44,932 nt of DNA from an uncultured Lachnospiraceae bacterium (GTDB lineage: Bacteria; Bacillota; Clostridia; Lachnospirales; Lachnospiraceae): assembly GCA_946549035.1 (NCBI GenBank), contig CAMNQH010000026.1:1-44932 (forward strand). Direction: 5' to 3'. Below the pieces are notes generated by a model, which saw nothing but the letters and a program-made list of their open reading frames with translations, made no database searches and was not told the DNA's origin. A program made the position numbers and the translations under genes. Position 1 is the first letter of the stretch; the number at the start of each line of letters is the position of its first letter. Positions 34,358-42,936 of the stretch are shown here, piece after piece.

Positions 34358-36076
34358 TTAATAATATCCCATTTCAGAGCCCGAGCCTTCTTCCACCTTC
34401 GCCCCCTCTTTGGCGCTTTTGCCGTAAGGGAATGCAATTCGGTCTTCCTTTGTCAGCCCCGACTTAATTTCCACTGCTTCTCCATAAATAACCTTCCCGG
34501 TCTCCACATACTGCTTCTTTAAACGGTCATTTTCATCTGCAATCATCACATAGCTTTTTCCGTCCTCCTCCCGGACATAAGCTTTTTGAAGATAGATTCC
34601 ATTGTCTTCCTCGCCTTCGGAATTTTGAGCTGTCATTTTCAAATCCACATATTCTCCGTTCTTTAACCCTTCCGTATTTGCAATATAAGCCGTATAGGGA
34701 TAATAGGATACGTTGGGATTCCCTTCTCCAAAGCTGTTGCTGCTATTGGAAGGATAGGGAGAAATCTCCTGAATCGTAGCCTCAAAGCTAAGGCCGCTCT
34801 CCCAAGAATTCGCATAAACAGTCTGACCCACCTGTACCTCGCCTAATTGAAGTTCACTTAAGGAACCTGTGACATATAAACCTTCAGAACCGGATACGGT
34901 AATAAATGCAGAACCGTCCTGGGGAGGCTTGCTTTGATCCCCTACCGTTTTTACAATACCGTCAATTTCCGCTTTCACTACGCCGTCGTCGGAAACCTTT
35001 TGCATTTGTTCTAATTCCAATTTGGCTTTGCGAATCTGCAAATCCAAATCCTTAATTTCTTTTTCTTCCTTCTTAATGGCCTCTGACAATTCTTTGGCGG
35101 TATATGTCGGAACCTCCGGTCCTTCCGGTTCTTCCGGGAAAAACAGATCGTCCGGCTCCTCATACCAATCGGTATCATCCGGCTCTTCTTCGATTATAGG
35201 AGCCTTCGTCTCCACCGACCATTTGGCGTCGTCCTCAAACGTCATACCTGCAAACTGCCCGCTGCTGATATCCCAATATTGATCCTTTACAGGCTTTCCG
35301 CTATTCGGATTGATAATCTGCAGACGTAAAAACATAGGAACCGGGCTTGACGCCAACACATTCAAATAGGAACCTTCCACATAACATCCCGGCATACAAA
35401 GTATCACACACGGCTCTTCCGGCGTCCCTATTGTCTCTTCCTTTTCTTCCTCCGGTTCTATCGGTTCCACTGGCGCTCCTTCCAATTCATCTGACGGAGG
35501 AACTACCGTATCCCGCCTGGAAGATGACGAAAGATCCAGTACTACTCCTTCTGCAAGATAATTATACGCTCCCGTCTGGGGATCAGTCTGAGGTAATTCC
35601 GGTTCTGGATCCGGCTCTGGAGCAGGTTCTGGGGCAGGCTCTGGATCCGGCTCGTCGACATGCTCCGGAACAGGCGTAACCTTCCTTAATTTTTCCAGCT
35701 CCCGGTTTGCCAACACCAATTTATTTTCCATACTTTCCACTTCCAGGGCCTTCATTTCAAGCTGAAGCGCATTTAAAGTCATATCATACGTAAGCAGGGG
35801 ATCTCCTGCTTTCACTTCCTGACCTTCTTCTACATGCACCTGGGTCACCGACTGATTTTCAATCAAATACACGTCCTGATAAAAATCATTGGTCACCATA
35901 CCGTAGCTTGTCATTTCTTCCCCGCCATAATACCAGCTTAAATCCGAAACTCTCTGAACGTCCGCGGTTAAGCTGTTTTTCTGATGGCGTAAATAGGCAA
36001 AAACAGCTCCTGCAATGGCTGCCGCTATGACCAGCACTACGATAATCGCCGCAAGGATACGTTTCTTTTTATTCAT
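34358..36076 (-). CDS. HlyD/MacA-type efflux adaptor B with large hairpin insert
   Basis: The 572-residue protein has a membrane anchor (about 6-28), a first lipoyl half (VTQVHVEEGQEVKAGDPLLTYD), helix 1 of the usual hairpin (about 100-132) and helix 2 (about 326-362). The second lipoyl half and the beta-barrel follow (DGVVKAEIDGIVKTVGDQS). Between the helices lies an insert of about 190 residues. It holds a Pro-Glu repeat (about 139-162), three closely spaced cysteines (223, 227, 231), a beta-rich patch and an acidic stretch. Ordinary MacA-type adaptors have a tight turn there. The ATG 36074-36076 follows GGAGG and overlaps the ATPase stop by eight bases. Confidence 0.88.
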   Translation of the reverse strand: MNKKKRILAAIIVVLVIAAAIAGAVFAYLRHQKNSLTADVQRVSDLSWYYGGEEMTSYGMVTNDFYQDVYLIENQSVTQVHVEEGQEVKAGDPLLTYDMTLNALQLEMKALEVESMENKLVLANRELEKLRKVTPVPEHVDEPDPEPAPEPAPEPDPEPELPQTDPQTGAYNYLAEGVVLDLSSSSRRDTVVPPSDELEGAPVEPIEPEEEKEETIGTPEEPCVILCMPGCYVEGSYLNVLASSPVPMFLRLQIINPNSGKPVKDQYWDISSGQFAGMTFEDDAKWSVETKAPIIEEEPDDTDWYEEPDDLFFPEEPEGPEVPTYTAKELSEAIKKEEKEIKDLDLQIRKAKLELEQMQKVSDDGVVKAEIDGIVKTVGDQSKPPQDGSAFITVSGSEGLYVTGSLSELQLGEVQVGQTVYANSWESGLSFEATIQEISPYPSNSSNSFGEGNPNVSYYPYTAYIANTEGLKNGEYVDLKMTAQNSEGEEDNGIYLQKAYVREEDGKSYVMIADENDRLKKQYVETGKVIYGEAVEIKSGLTKEDRIAFPYGKSAKEGAKVEEGSGSEMGYY

Positions 36077-36761
36077 CCTGCACCTCCTTTGCACCTTCTT
36101 CGGTGATTTCACCGTCAATAATATTCACCACTCGTTTTGCATGGGAGGCAATCGCCCTGTCATGGGTAATCATAACGATGGTTACCCCTTCTTCATTTAA
36201 TGTTTCAAAAAGCTCCATAATCTGTTTCCCGGACTTTTGATCCAACGCTCCGGTAGGCTCATCCGCCAACAGAATCTTAGGATTGTTTACCATGGCTCTT
36301 GCAATGGCAACACGCTGTTTTTGTCCGCCGGACAACTGAGTAGGCTTAAAGCTTACCCTGTCTCCCAGCCCTACCCGCTCCAATGCTCTGGTCGCCCGCT
36401 CACGTCGTTCTTTTTTCTTCACCCCCGCATAGCTGAGAGGCAGCGCTACATTATCCAATGCACTCTGCCTGGGCAGAAGGTGAAAGCTTTGAAACACAAA
36501 TCCAATACTTTTCAACCGTACATTGGACATATCCTTATCCTTGTATTTTAAAATATTTTCTCCCGCCAGTTCAAAGGTCCCGGAGGTAGGCCGGTCCAGG
36601 CATCCAATAATATTCATTAAGGTTGTTTTTCCGGAACCGGAAGGCCCCATAATCGCAACATACTCTCCTTCTTCCACTTGAAGAGATACGTCTTTCAAAA
36701 CCGGGACTACCAGTTTCTCCTGCTGATAATCTTTATAAATATGTTGTAAGTCAAGTATCAT
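36069..36761 (-). CDS. MacB-type ABC transporter ATP-binding protein
   Basis: The 230-residue ATPase of the LolD/MacB group has Walker A GPSGSGKTT (39-47), the Q-loop FVFQSFHLLPRQSA, signature [15 protein letters not shown], Walker B ILLADEPTGALDQ and a switch histidine in MITHDRAIASHAKR. It powers the separate permease at 33090. Its ATG overlaps the stop of adaptor A as ATGA, so the order adaptor A, ATPase, adaptor B, permease is tightly coupled. Confidence 0.95.
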   Translation of the reverse strand: MILDLQHIYKDYQQEKLVVPVLKDVSLQVEEGEYVAIMGPSGSGKTTLMNIIGCLDRPTSGTFELAGENILKYKDKDMSNVRLKSIGFVFQSFHLLPRQSALDNVALPLSYAGVKKKERRERATRALERVGLGDRVSFKPTQLSGGQKQRVAIARAMVNNPKILLADEPTGALDQKSGKQIMELFETLNEEGVTIVMITHDRAIASHAKRVVNIIDGEITEEGAKEVQDE

Positions 36762-38155
36762 TCGTCCACCTCCGGTTCTGTATCGAGCCCTTCCCCGGCG
36801 CCCTGACCCTCCGACATATCGCTGTCTTTTGGCGCATCACCGCCCTCCGGCATATCACCGCCTTCCGGTATAGCTCCGCCTTCTGACATATCGCCGCCCT
36901 CCGGCAGCATATCTCCGCCTTCCGGCATATCGCCGCTATCCTGCATACCGCCCTCTTCGGAATACATAGGCGATTCATAATCTACTTCCGATGCATCTCG
37001 CACAGCCGGTACGCCTTCATACAAAGCATTCATTGGAAAAGCAATATAATCATCCTCTGTAATACCGGAAATAATCTGGTACATACCAAGCTCCGCATCA
37101 TATTCTCCCAATTCCACGGTACGTTTTTCCAGACGTTTCCGATTGTCCTCCGCCCAGACAAAACCGCCCTGATCCCCTTCCATTACAATGTAGCTTTCGT
37201 ACAGCCAGACTCCCTCTTTTTGTTCTGTCTGACCTTCATCCATCTCAATCAATACATGCTGACCCAGAATCAATCCGTCCACACTGTCTAATTCTATATA
37301 AAAAGGATATTTGGATGCAGTCTCTCCTCCGCCGGAATCGTAATAGTTATTGTTATTCTGAATCTGGTTCTTGGTATCCACTTCTGTGATTTTCCCGGTC
37401 CACGTCTGATTTTCATCAATTCTGGAACGTATCACTACCGGAGTTTCCGGAGAAACAGCATAAATATTCTGTTCATTGATGGTTCCTTTTACACGATAAT
37501 CTCCCACCGCCAGCACGGTCATATAAGGAAGCTCTTCTCCCGTATAAGGATCGCTCCCATTTTCACTGATGCTTTTGATGATCCCTGCAATCTCACTGGT
37601 AACAGTTGCATTGTTCAAAGACTCTTCCATCCTGGCAATCTCTACGCCTTTACTTTCTTTATTATACTGGGATTGCTTGATGGAAGTCTCCACTGATTGA
37701 ATCTCTGTGGTATACTGAAATTTCATATCCTCAGACGCAGCCGCCCGCTCTGATTTCAACGTTTCAATCTGATTATAATAATCGGATATCTCATTGTCTA
37801 TCCCTTCCAGCTCCAGCTTTGCCGTAGCAATCTGATCCTGGATCTCATCGGTATCATACGAAAATAAAGGCGTACCTTCTTCCACGCTGTCGCCTTCTTT
37901 TACAAATACCTCTTTCACCGTCTTCTCCCCATCTTTATTTACGTCCCAAGACTTTTGCGGCTCCACCACGCCGGAATACCGGTTCTGGGCCCCGCTGCCC
38001 GTATTCGTCAAAGAAGACACCTTCTCCACGTAAACCTTATCCCCATTGCCGGCTCCAATCTTGCCGCTTCCTAACAAATACCAGGCGCCCCCGCCTGCCG
38101 CTGCGACCACCAGAACGATTACCGCAACGACGATTACAATTTTCTTTTTATCCAT
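36758..38155 (-). CDS. HlyD/MacA-type efflux adaptor A with PEGGDM repeat tail
   Basis: The 465-residue protein has a membrane anchor (about 5-28) and a first lipoyl half (TVKEVFVKEGDSVEEGTPLFSYD). A helical hairpin of normal size follows (about 103-183), then the second lipoyl half (ATVTSEIAGIIKSISENG), a beta-barrel and a C-terminal domain. From about residue 402 it ends in an acidic, glycine-rich six-residue repeat (PEGGDM-like, about seven copies). The ATG 38153-38155 follows GGAGG at six bases. It is first in the operon, with a candidate activator-dependent promoter just upstream. Confidence 0.9.
   Translation of the reverse strand: MDKKKIVIVVAVIVLVVAAAGGGAWYLLGSGKIGAGNGDKVYVEKVSSLTNTGSGAQNRYSGVVEPQKSWDVNKDGEKTVKEVFVKEGDSVEEGTPLFSYDTDEIQDQIATAKLELEGIDNEISDYYNQIETLKSERAAASEDMKFQYTTEIQSVETSIKQSQYNKESKGVEIARMEESLNNATVTSEIAGIIKSISENGSDPYTGEELPYMTVLAVGDYRVKGTINEQNIYAVSPETPVVIRSRIDENQTWTGKITEVDTKNQIQNNNNYYDSGGGETASKYPFYIELDSVDGLILGQHVLIEMDEGQTEQKEGVWLYESYIVMEGDQGGFVWAEDNRKRLEKRTVELGEYDAELGMYQIISGITEDDYIAFPMNALYEGVPAVRDASEVDYESPMYSEEGGMQDSGDMPEGGDMLPEGGDMSEGGAIPEGGDMPEGGDAPKDSDMSEGQGAGEGLDTEPEVDE
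36815..36940. repeat. 18-base coding repeats (PEGGDM units) in adaptor A
   Basis: Degenerate 18-base units within the 3' end of adaptor A encode successive PEGGDM, SEGGAI, PEGGDM and PEGGDA hexapeptides. They form an acidic, probably disordered tail. Confidence 0.75.
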
Positions 38156-38256
38156 ATTCTGCCTCCTTTTCCAAAGCACCCTGACAGCTTTCAGCCGCCG
38201 GTCAAAAAAAGATGGCTGCGGCCATCTCCCGCTCACAACCATCTTATCATCGAAAC

Positions 38257-38295
38257 TTTATAAAAACTTCTTCGTAATCCTTAAGAATTCCTTAA
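38257..38295 (-). promoter_or_regulatory. Efflux operon promoter with 11-base direct repeats
   Basis: On the minus strand -10 TATAAA (38257-38262) lies 16 bases after TTAAGG (38279-38284). An identical TTAAGG is at 38290-38295, exactly 11 bases upstream. Two direct hexamers one helical turn apart at the -35 region are typical of OmpR/PhoB-family response-regulator activation. No two-component genes are in the window. Confidence 0.55.
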
Positions 38296-38300
38296 AACTA

Positions 38301-39539
38301 TCAAATTAGAGGATAGTTTTCCGTTAAAGCCTTTACAATGCCCTTTACCTGATCGGCAGCTGCCTCTCCTTGACGAATCATAAGCGCAATCGCCTCCGCC
38401 ACTTGATCCATATCTTCTTCCAGAAAGCCCCGTGAGGTAACGGCAGGAGTCCCCAAACGAATGCCGCTGGTTACAAAAGGAGATTTTGGATCATTGGGAA
38501 TGGTATTTTTATTACAGGTAATATTCACAGAATCCAGAAGCTTTTCTGTCTCTTTTCCCGTAAGTTCATAAGGGGTCAGATCCACCAGCATTAAATGATT
38601 ATCCGTTCCTCCTGATACTAATTTGATTTCCCGCTTCATCAAGCCCTTTGCCAATGCCTGGGCATTGGAAATAATTTGGGACTGATAGGATTTGAACGCC
38701 TCAGAAAGCGCTTCCTGAAAGCATACTGCCTTCGCTGCAATCACATGCATCAGGGGGCCTCCCTGAGTCCCGGGGAATACGGCTTTATTAAAATTAAACT
38801 TATCCGCCGCCTCTTGATTGGCCAGAATCATACCGCCTCTGGGTCCTCGAAGGGTCTTGTGGGTCGTAGTAGTCACCACATCCGCATAGGGGAAGGGGCT
38901 GGGATGAAGACCTGCCGCCACAAGTCCGGCAATATGCGCCATATCTACGAATAAATAAGCCCCAACTTCATCGGCAATCTCTCGAAACCTTTTAAAATCA
39001 ATAATTCTGGCATATGCACTGGCGCCGGCAATGATCATTTTGGGTTTACACTCTAACGCAATCTCCCGGACCTTATCATAATCAATAAAGCCTTCCTCAT
39101 TCACGCCATAGGGAACAATATGGAAATACTTCCCGGAAAAATTCACCGGGCTTCCGTGGGTCAAATGTCCGCCGTGATCCAAGTTCATTCCCATCACCGT
39201 ATCCCCCGGCGTCAACATGGCAAACTGCACCGCCATATTGGCCTGAGCGCCGGAATGGGGCTGTACATTGGCATAATCACATCCAAACAGCTTCTTGGCA
39301 CGTTCTATAGCAAGATTCTCCACCACATCCACGCATTGGCACCCGCCATAATACCGCTTTCCCGGATACCCTTCCGCATATTTATTGGTCATAGGGCTTC
39401 CCATAGCCGCCATTACCGCCGGGCTGACCCAGTTTTCTGAAGCAATCAGCTCTATATGACTGTTCTGACGTGCGATTTCCTCTGTAATGGCTTCGGCTAC
39501 CTGAGGATCCGTTTTCTTAATATCTTCAAAAGTGTACAT
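38301..39539 (-). CDS. glyA: Serine hydroxymethyltransferase
   Basis: GlyA interconverts serine and glycine with tetrahydrofolate and feeds one-carbon metabolism. The 412-residue protein has [36 protein letters not shown], the THF and PLP regions ([36 protein letters not shown]) and the PLP lysine Lys228 in [16 protein letters not shown]. The length is normal. The AAAGGA site is nine bases before the ATG. It has its own consensus promoter upstream. Confidence 0.97.
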   Translation of the reverse strand: MYTFEDIKKTDPQVAEAITEEIARQNSHIELIASENWVSPAVMAAMGSPMTNKYAEGYPGKRYYGGCQCVDVVENLAIERAKKLFGCDYANVQPHSGAQANMAVQFAMLTPGDTVMGMNLDHGGHLTHGSPVNFSGKYFHIVPYGVNEEGFIDYDKVREIALECKPKMIIAGASAYARIIDFKRFREIADEVGAYLFVDMAHIAGLVAAGLHPSPFPYADVVTTTTHKTLRGPRGGMILANQEAADKFNFNKAVFPGTQGGPLMHVIAAKAVCFQEALSEAFKSYQSQIISNAQALAKGLMKREIKLVSGGTDNHLMLVDLTPYELTGKETEKLLDSVNITCNKNTIPNDPKSPFVTSGIRLGTPAVTSRGFLEEDMDQVAEAIALMIRQGEAAADQVKGIVKALTENYPLI

Positions 39540-39568
39540 ATTTTTATATCCTTTCTTTTGCTGCTTTT

Positions 39569-39614
39569 ATTATAAATGTCCTGGACAGGATTTGCAACAG
39601 GAAATATCCCTGTT
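39569..39614 (-). promoter_or_regulatory. glyA promoter with overlapping inverted repeats
   Basis: On the minus strand TTGCAA (39592-39597) and a perfect TATAAT (39569-39574) are 17 bases apart. The spacer holds TCCTG-ga-CAGGA (39579-39590). Over the -35 box and upstream lies AACAGG-N7-CCTGTT (39596-39614). The repeats share the core CAGG and look like operator half-sites. Confidence 0.7.
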
Positions 39615-39627
39615 TTCATCCGTCCTG

Positions 39628-39930
39628 TTACAACATTGAAAACAGTCTTGTCCCATATTCCCCAACATACCACGACCCCAGCAAAATCAGAATCTGCACT
39701 ACCAGAATAAAGGGTATCCCCCAAACAAAATACCAATGCCTGGTTTTATGACGAAACATACGCATCCCAAGGATACTCCCCAGGCTTCCTCCTAAAAGCG
39801 CCGAGACAAACAGCGCTTTTTCCGAGATTCTCCACTTATGCCTGATAGCCCTTTGCTTGTCTATATACATCATACAAAAACTCACTGCATTTATCACAAG
39901 CAAATAGCCAGCCCCAACTATGTATCTCAT
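39628..39930 (-). CDS. DUF1294 family membrane protein
   Basis: This 100-residue integral membrane protein has the DUF1294 pattern: FCMMYIDKQRAIRHKWRISE, then ALLGGSLGSILGMRMFRHKTRHWYFVWGIP and a final hydrophobic segment. It has about three membrane segments. The family (YsdA-like) is widespread and functionally unknown. Its ATG overlaps the stop of the phosphoglucomutase gene as ATGA, so it is cotranslated. Confidence 0.88.
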   Translation of the reverse strand: MRYIVGAGYLLVINAVSFCMMYIDKQRAIRHKWRISEKALFVSALLGGSLGSILGMRMFRHKTRHWYFVWGIPFILVVQILILLGSWYVGEYGTRLFSML

Positions 39931-40583
39931 CTTTCTTCATTTTCGGGAGCAATTTTCAGTAAATCCGAAAAGCTTTGCAGCACATAATCAGCCTTTTCAT
40001 AAGACGCTGCATCCCCCATAGCAGCAGCGGCCATTCCCCCGGCCTTAGCTGCGTCTACGCCTGCATAAGCATCTTCCACCACAATACAGCTTTGGGGACT
40101 TTCTCCCAAATACTCCGCCGCTTTTACAAATACCTCCGGATCCGGCTTGGAATTTGTAATATTCGTCCCATCAGAAATAGCGTCAAAAAAGTCCAAAAGT
40201 CCTACTTTTTCCAGGATAAAGCGGGCGTTTTTGCTGGAAGAACCAATAGCCAGCTTATAGCCCCTCCCTCGAAGCTCCTCCAGAGTCCGGCGCACATCCT
40301 GAGAAACGTCCCCGGGAGTCATGGTATGCAACAGCTCCCGGTAAGACGTATTTTTTTCCTCCGCCAAGGCATTCTTTTCTTCCAAAGATAAGACGCCGTT
40401 GTAATTCTCCAGAATAATTTCCAAGCTTTCCATACGGCTGACGCCCCGGAGACGGTTATTGATAGCCTCATCAAAATGAATCCCCATACGGTCCGCCATT
40501 TTTTTCCAAGCCTGATAATGAAATTGATCTGTAAAAACAATCACACCATCCAAATCAAAAATAAAGGCTGTTATTTTCTTCAT
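39927..40583 (-). CDS. pgmB: HAD-family beta-phosphoglucomutase
   Basis: Beta-PGM converts beta-glucose 1-phosphate to glucose 6-phosphate. The 218-residue protein has the nucleophile and acid/base aspartates Asp10 and Asp12 in FIFDLDGVIVFTDQFHYQAW, the beta-PGM cap signature NRLRGVSRMESLEIIL, the phosphate-binding IGSSSKNARFIL, the lysine in ITNSKPDPEVF, and the metal-binding VVEDAYAGVDAAKAGG. GTG directly precedes ATG at the start; I take the ATG 40581-40583, eight bases after GGAGG. No disaccharide phosphorylase is adjacent, so the source of its substrate is not in view. Confidence 0.88.
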   Translation of the reverse strand: MKKITAFIFDLDGVIVFTDQFHYQAWKKMADRMGIHFDEAINNRLRGVSRMESLEIILENYNGVLSLEEKNALAEEKNTSYRELLHTMTPGDVSQDVRRTLEELRGRGYKLAIGSSSKNARFILEKVGLLDFFDAISDGTNITNSKPDPEVFVKAAEYLGESPQSCIVVEDAYAGVDAAKAGGMAAAAMGDAASYEKADYVLQSFSDLLKIAPENEER

Positions 40584-40610
40584 CACAATCTCCTCCTTTT
40601 CCCATGCTTC

Positions 40611-42659
40611 CTATTGTCTCAGAGGCACATTTAAAACCTCCGTCCCCTCTACCACAAATTCGCCCCCTGCAATCACAGGAATCTCTCTTCCGTCTCTGGT
40701 GAAAACCGTAATGGAATCCAACTCATCATAGGGAATCGTAATATCCGTATGACAGTTGAAATACGCTTTCTGTGGATCCTCTTTCCGCAAAATGGAGATC
40801 TCGTTGTCCCTGGATACGATTTCCTTACCATCCGGATTAAACACCGGGGTATCCTCCGCCCAGACATAGCAGGTATCTCCCACCGCAAAATGAGGCCCTG
40901 TTTTTTCTGCAATCAGAATCGGCAGCTTATCTGCAATCTCATAATCCCGGCCCATCCGATAGGCGGCGGTGTTCGTGCCTATCGCAAATTCTCCCAGGGG
41001 AAGGGCGTCATGATGGTGCAGCAGATGTTCCTTCAAAAACTTCTGATTCTCCTCTTCCTGAGAAAAATTCCGGCATTGGTAGGAAGAAATCATACCTTCC
41101 GTAAATTCCAGTTCCAGATCCACGTATTTTAATTGATTCAAATAAACCTGGGATACATGCAGAATTCCATTGGTGCCTGCAAGCTTCGGAGAAGTAAAGA
41201 CCTCTCCCACCGGAATATTTACATCCGCCACGCAATTTTCAAAGGCCGTCTCCTTTTTGGGATCTGACAGCGGACGAATCGCTACCGTCAAATCCGTGCG
41301 GTTCCCAGCCCTTCCTTTTATCCGTACATATTCCGCCTGATCTAACACGTCAATCATCTTCTGCTGCATATCCCTGTACAATGTATAATCCAGATTGTTT
41401 ATTTCCACCGTTTTCTCAAAAATTTCCTCGTACTTGGGGCCGATTTCCGGAATGGGATACGCAATAATCGTAAAGCTGTATTCTTCCCCTTTGATATACT
41501 GGTTCACCAACTGGCTGCTTTTATTGGAAAAATACACATTCAACTTTTGCTGCTTTTCATCAAATTCATAATTTTCCTTCTTACTTACCGGTGTAAAAGG
41601 CTCCTGACCAAAGGTCTCTATCACCGCCGGTCCCCCATAGCCTGCCGCGGCTTCCTTTACGCTCTCATAACTGTTCCGCATACACTCCAGCTGCCGCTCC
41701 ACAAATTCTTTATCCAAATAAGCGGCTGCATCCGCCTTGTGGTCAAAGTCATACTGCTCATTGGGAGAAGTAGAGAATACACCGGAATGTCCCTCTCCTC
41801 TGCGAAAGGTTACCCTAAGTCCCATTTTACTGAAATTATCCATAGCAGCCCGCACTACCCGCTCAAACCCCAGGGGATAAACAATCTCAGCAACGCTTTT
41901 CTTGGATAAATCCTTTCCGGTAACTTCAAATCCAATCCGGTAGCCTTCCGTATACGTATCCGCCATAGCCTGAATTTTTTCCTGAGGCATTCGATTCAAA
42001 TATTCTGCAGTCTTAATTTCATTTTCACCTACGCAGCATCCAAATCGATACAAATACCGCAAATCATTCAAATCCGCATTCCCAATGATTTCCGCAAAAA
42101 AGTCGTCTTCCGGATTTACCCTCCGTTCGATAGACCGTTCCATAAAAATCTCAATATAATCATGGGCAAACCAATACAGGATATTGGAAATTTCCTTTGG
42201 ATTCAAGCCTGCTTCATCCTCAAAACAGTTATAAACTTCTACCAGCAGCTCGCCATATATGGTCATTTCATAGACGCCGCCCTCCGAGGCGTAATCTGCC
42301 ATTTTCCGTATCTGGGCATACATCATACACAGCATTTTGCCATATTCTTCTCCCAGAACCTTTACGGCATACTCTGGATTGGCAAAGCTTTTCTTATAGT
42401 TTTCAGGGTACAATTCCCCATATATGCTGTCGTTGTACTCAGCGAGCTCCGAAAGGGACCGGTTCAAAAACGCCCCGTTGGTAACCTCCTCCTGTTTTTG
42501 GTGCATCTTCATCACAAATTCAGCGACGTGATAAAAATACCCACGAAACGGCTCCGACACCGTCTCTTCCTTCAATATTCTTCCAATGCGCTCCATCACA
42601 AGAGGATACCGCTCCCTAACCTCCTCCCGGTATGGTTCGTAAATCTGTCGATAGCTCAT
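40611..42659 (-). CDS. M29-family aminopeptidase with long N-terminal extension
   Basis: The C-terminal half of this 682-residue protein matches the M29 thermophilic aminopeptidase family. It shows VRIKGRAGNRTDLTVAI, FTSPKLAGTNGILHV, GEFAIGTNTAAYRMGRDYEIADKLPILIAEKTGPHFAVGD and NCHTDITIP, which carry the metal-binding Glu, His and Asp positions. Typical members are about 410 residues; here some 270 extra residues precede, mostly helical, with no motif I recognise. The ATG 42657-42659 directly follows a GGAGGAGG site; the ATG at 42680 lies inside the palindrome. It is probably cytoplasmic and transcribed from a promoter within that palindrome. Confidence 0.85.
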   Translation of the reverse strand: MSYRQIYEPYREEVRERYPLVMERIGRILKEETVSEPFRGYFYHVAEFVMKMHQKQEEVTNGAFLNRSLSELAEYNDSIYGELYPENYKKSFANPEYAVKVLGEEYGKMLCMMYAQIRKMADYASEGGVYEMTIYGELLVEVYNCFEDEAGLNPKEISNILYWFAHDYIEIFMERSIERRVNPEDDFFAEIIGNADLNDLRYLYRFGCCVGENEIKTAEYLNRMPQEKIQAMADTYTEGYRIGFEVTGKDLSKKSVAEIVYPLGFERVVRAAMDNFSKMGLRVTFRRGEGHSGVFSTSPNEQYDFDHKADAAAYLDKEFVERQLECMRNSYESVKEAAAGYGGPAVIETFGQEPFTPVSKKENYEFDEKQQKLNVYFSNKSSQLVNQYIKGEEYSFTIIAYPIPEIGPKYEEIFEKTVEINNLDYTLYRDMQQKMIDVLDQAEYVRIKGRAGNRTDLTVAIRPLSDPKKETAFENCVADVNIPVGEVFTSPKLAGTNGILHVSQVYLNQLKYVDLELEFTEGMISSYQCRNFSQEEENQKFLKEHLLHHHDALPLGEFAIGTNTAAYRMGRDYEIADKLPILIAEKTGPHFAVGDTCYVWAEDTPVFNPDGKEIVSRDNEISILRKEDPQKAYFNCHTDITIPYDELDSITVFTRDGREIPVIAGGEFVVEGTEVLNVPLRQ

Positions 42660-42678
42660 AAAGCCTCCTCCTAATTTC

Positions 42679-42910
42679 ATTGATGACTAGATAATTGCGA
42701 AAGTCAAAGCTATGAGAATATTCTGACAATATATTTCATTCAAAGTCTGTTGCACCAAGCATTCCAATGAGCCCAATCAAGCAGAACCCAGTCGGGGTTA
42801 AACCCTCCTGTGTTCTATGGTCTCATTTTCATGGTGCAAATGTCTTTTCTTGAAATATATTGTCAGAATATTCAGCTAAGTTTTGAGTTTCGCAATCACC
42901 TATCATTAAT
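42679..42910. repeat. About 230-bp long imperfect palindrome (MITE-like or structured RNA)
   Basis: Arms 42679-42799 and 42801-42910 fold on each other about a centre at 42800 (GGGTT-a-AACCC). Paired blocks, outside to inside, are ATTGCGAAA (42694-42702)/TTTCGCAAT, and a perfect 23-base block (42716-42738 with 42851-42873). Further in are TTGCACCA (42750-42757)/TGGTGCAA (42832-42839), ATGAG/CTCAT and AGAAC/GTTCT. No gene lies inside. It could be a non-autonomous transposable element or a long hairpin RNA. Confidence 0.8.
42715..42743 (-). promoter_or_regulatory. Candidate promoter of the M29 aminopeptidase gene, inside the palindrome arm
   Basis: On the minus strand TTGAAT (42738-42743) and TATTCT (42715-42720) are 17 bases apart, about 55 bases before the gene start. 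The spacer coincides with the perfect 23-base arm. Confidence 0.5.
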
Positions 42911-42936
42911 AATTATCTATAATCTAAAATACTCCC

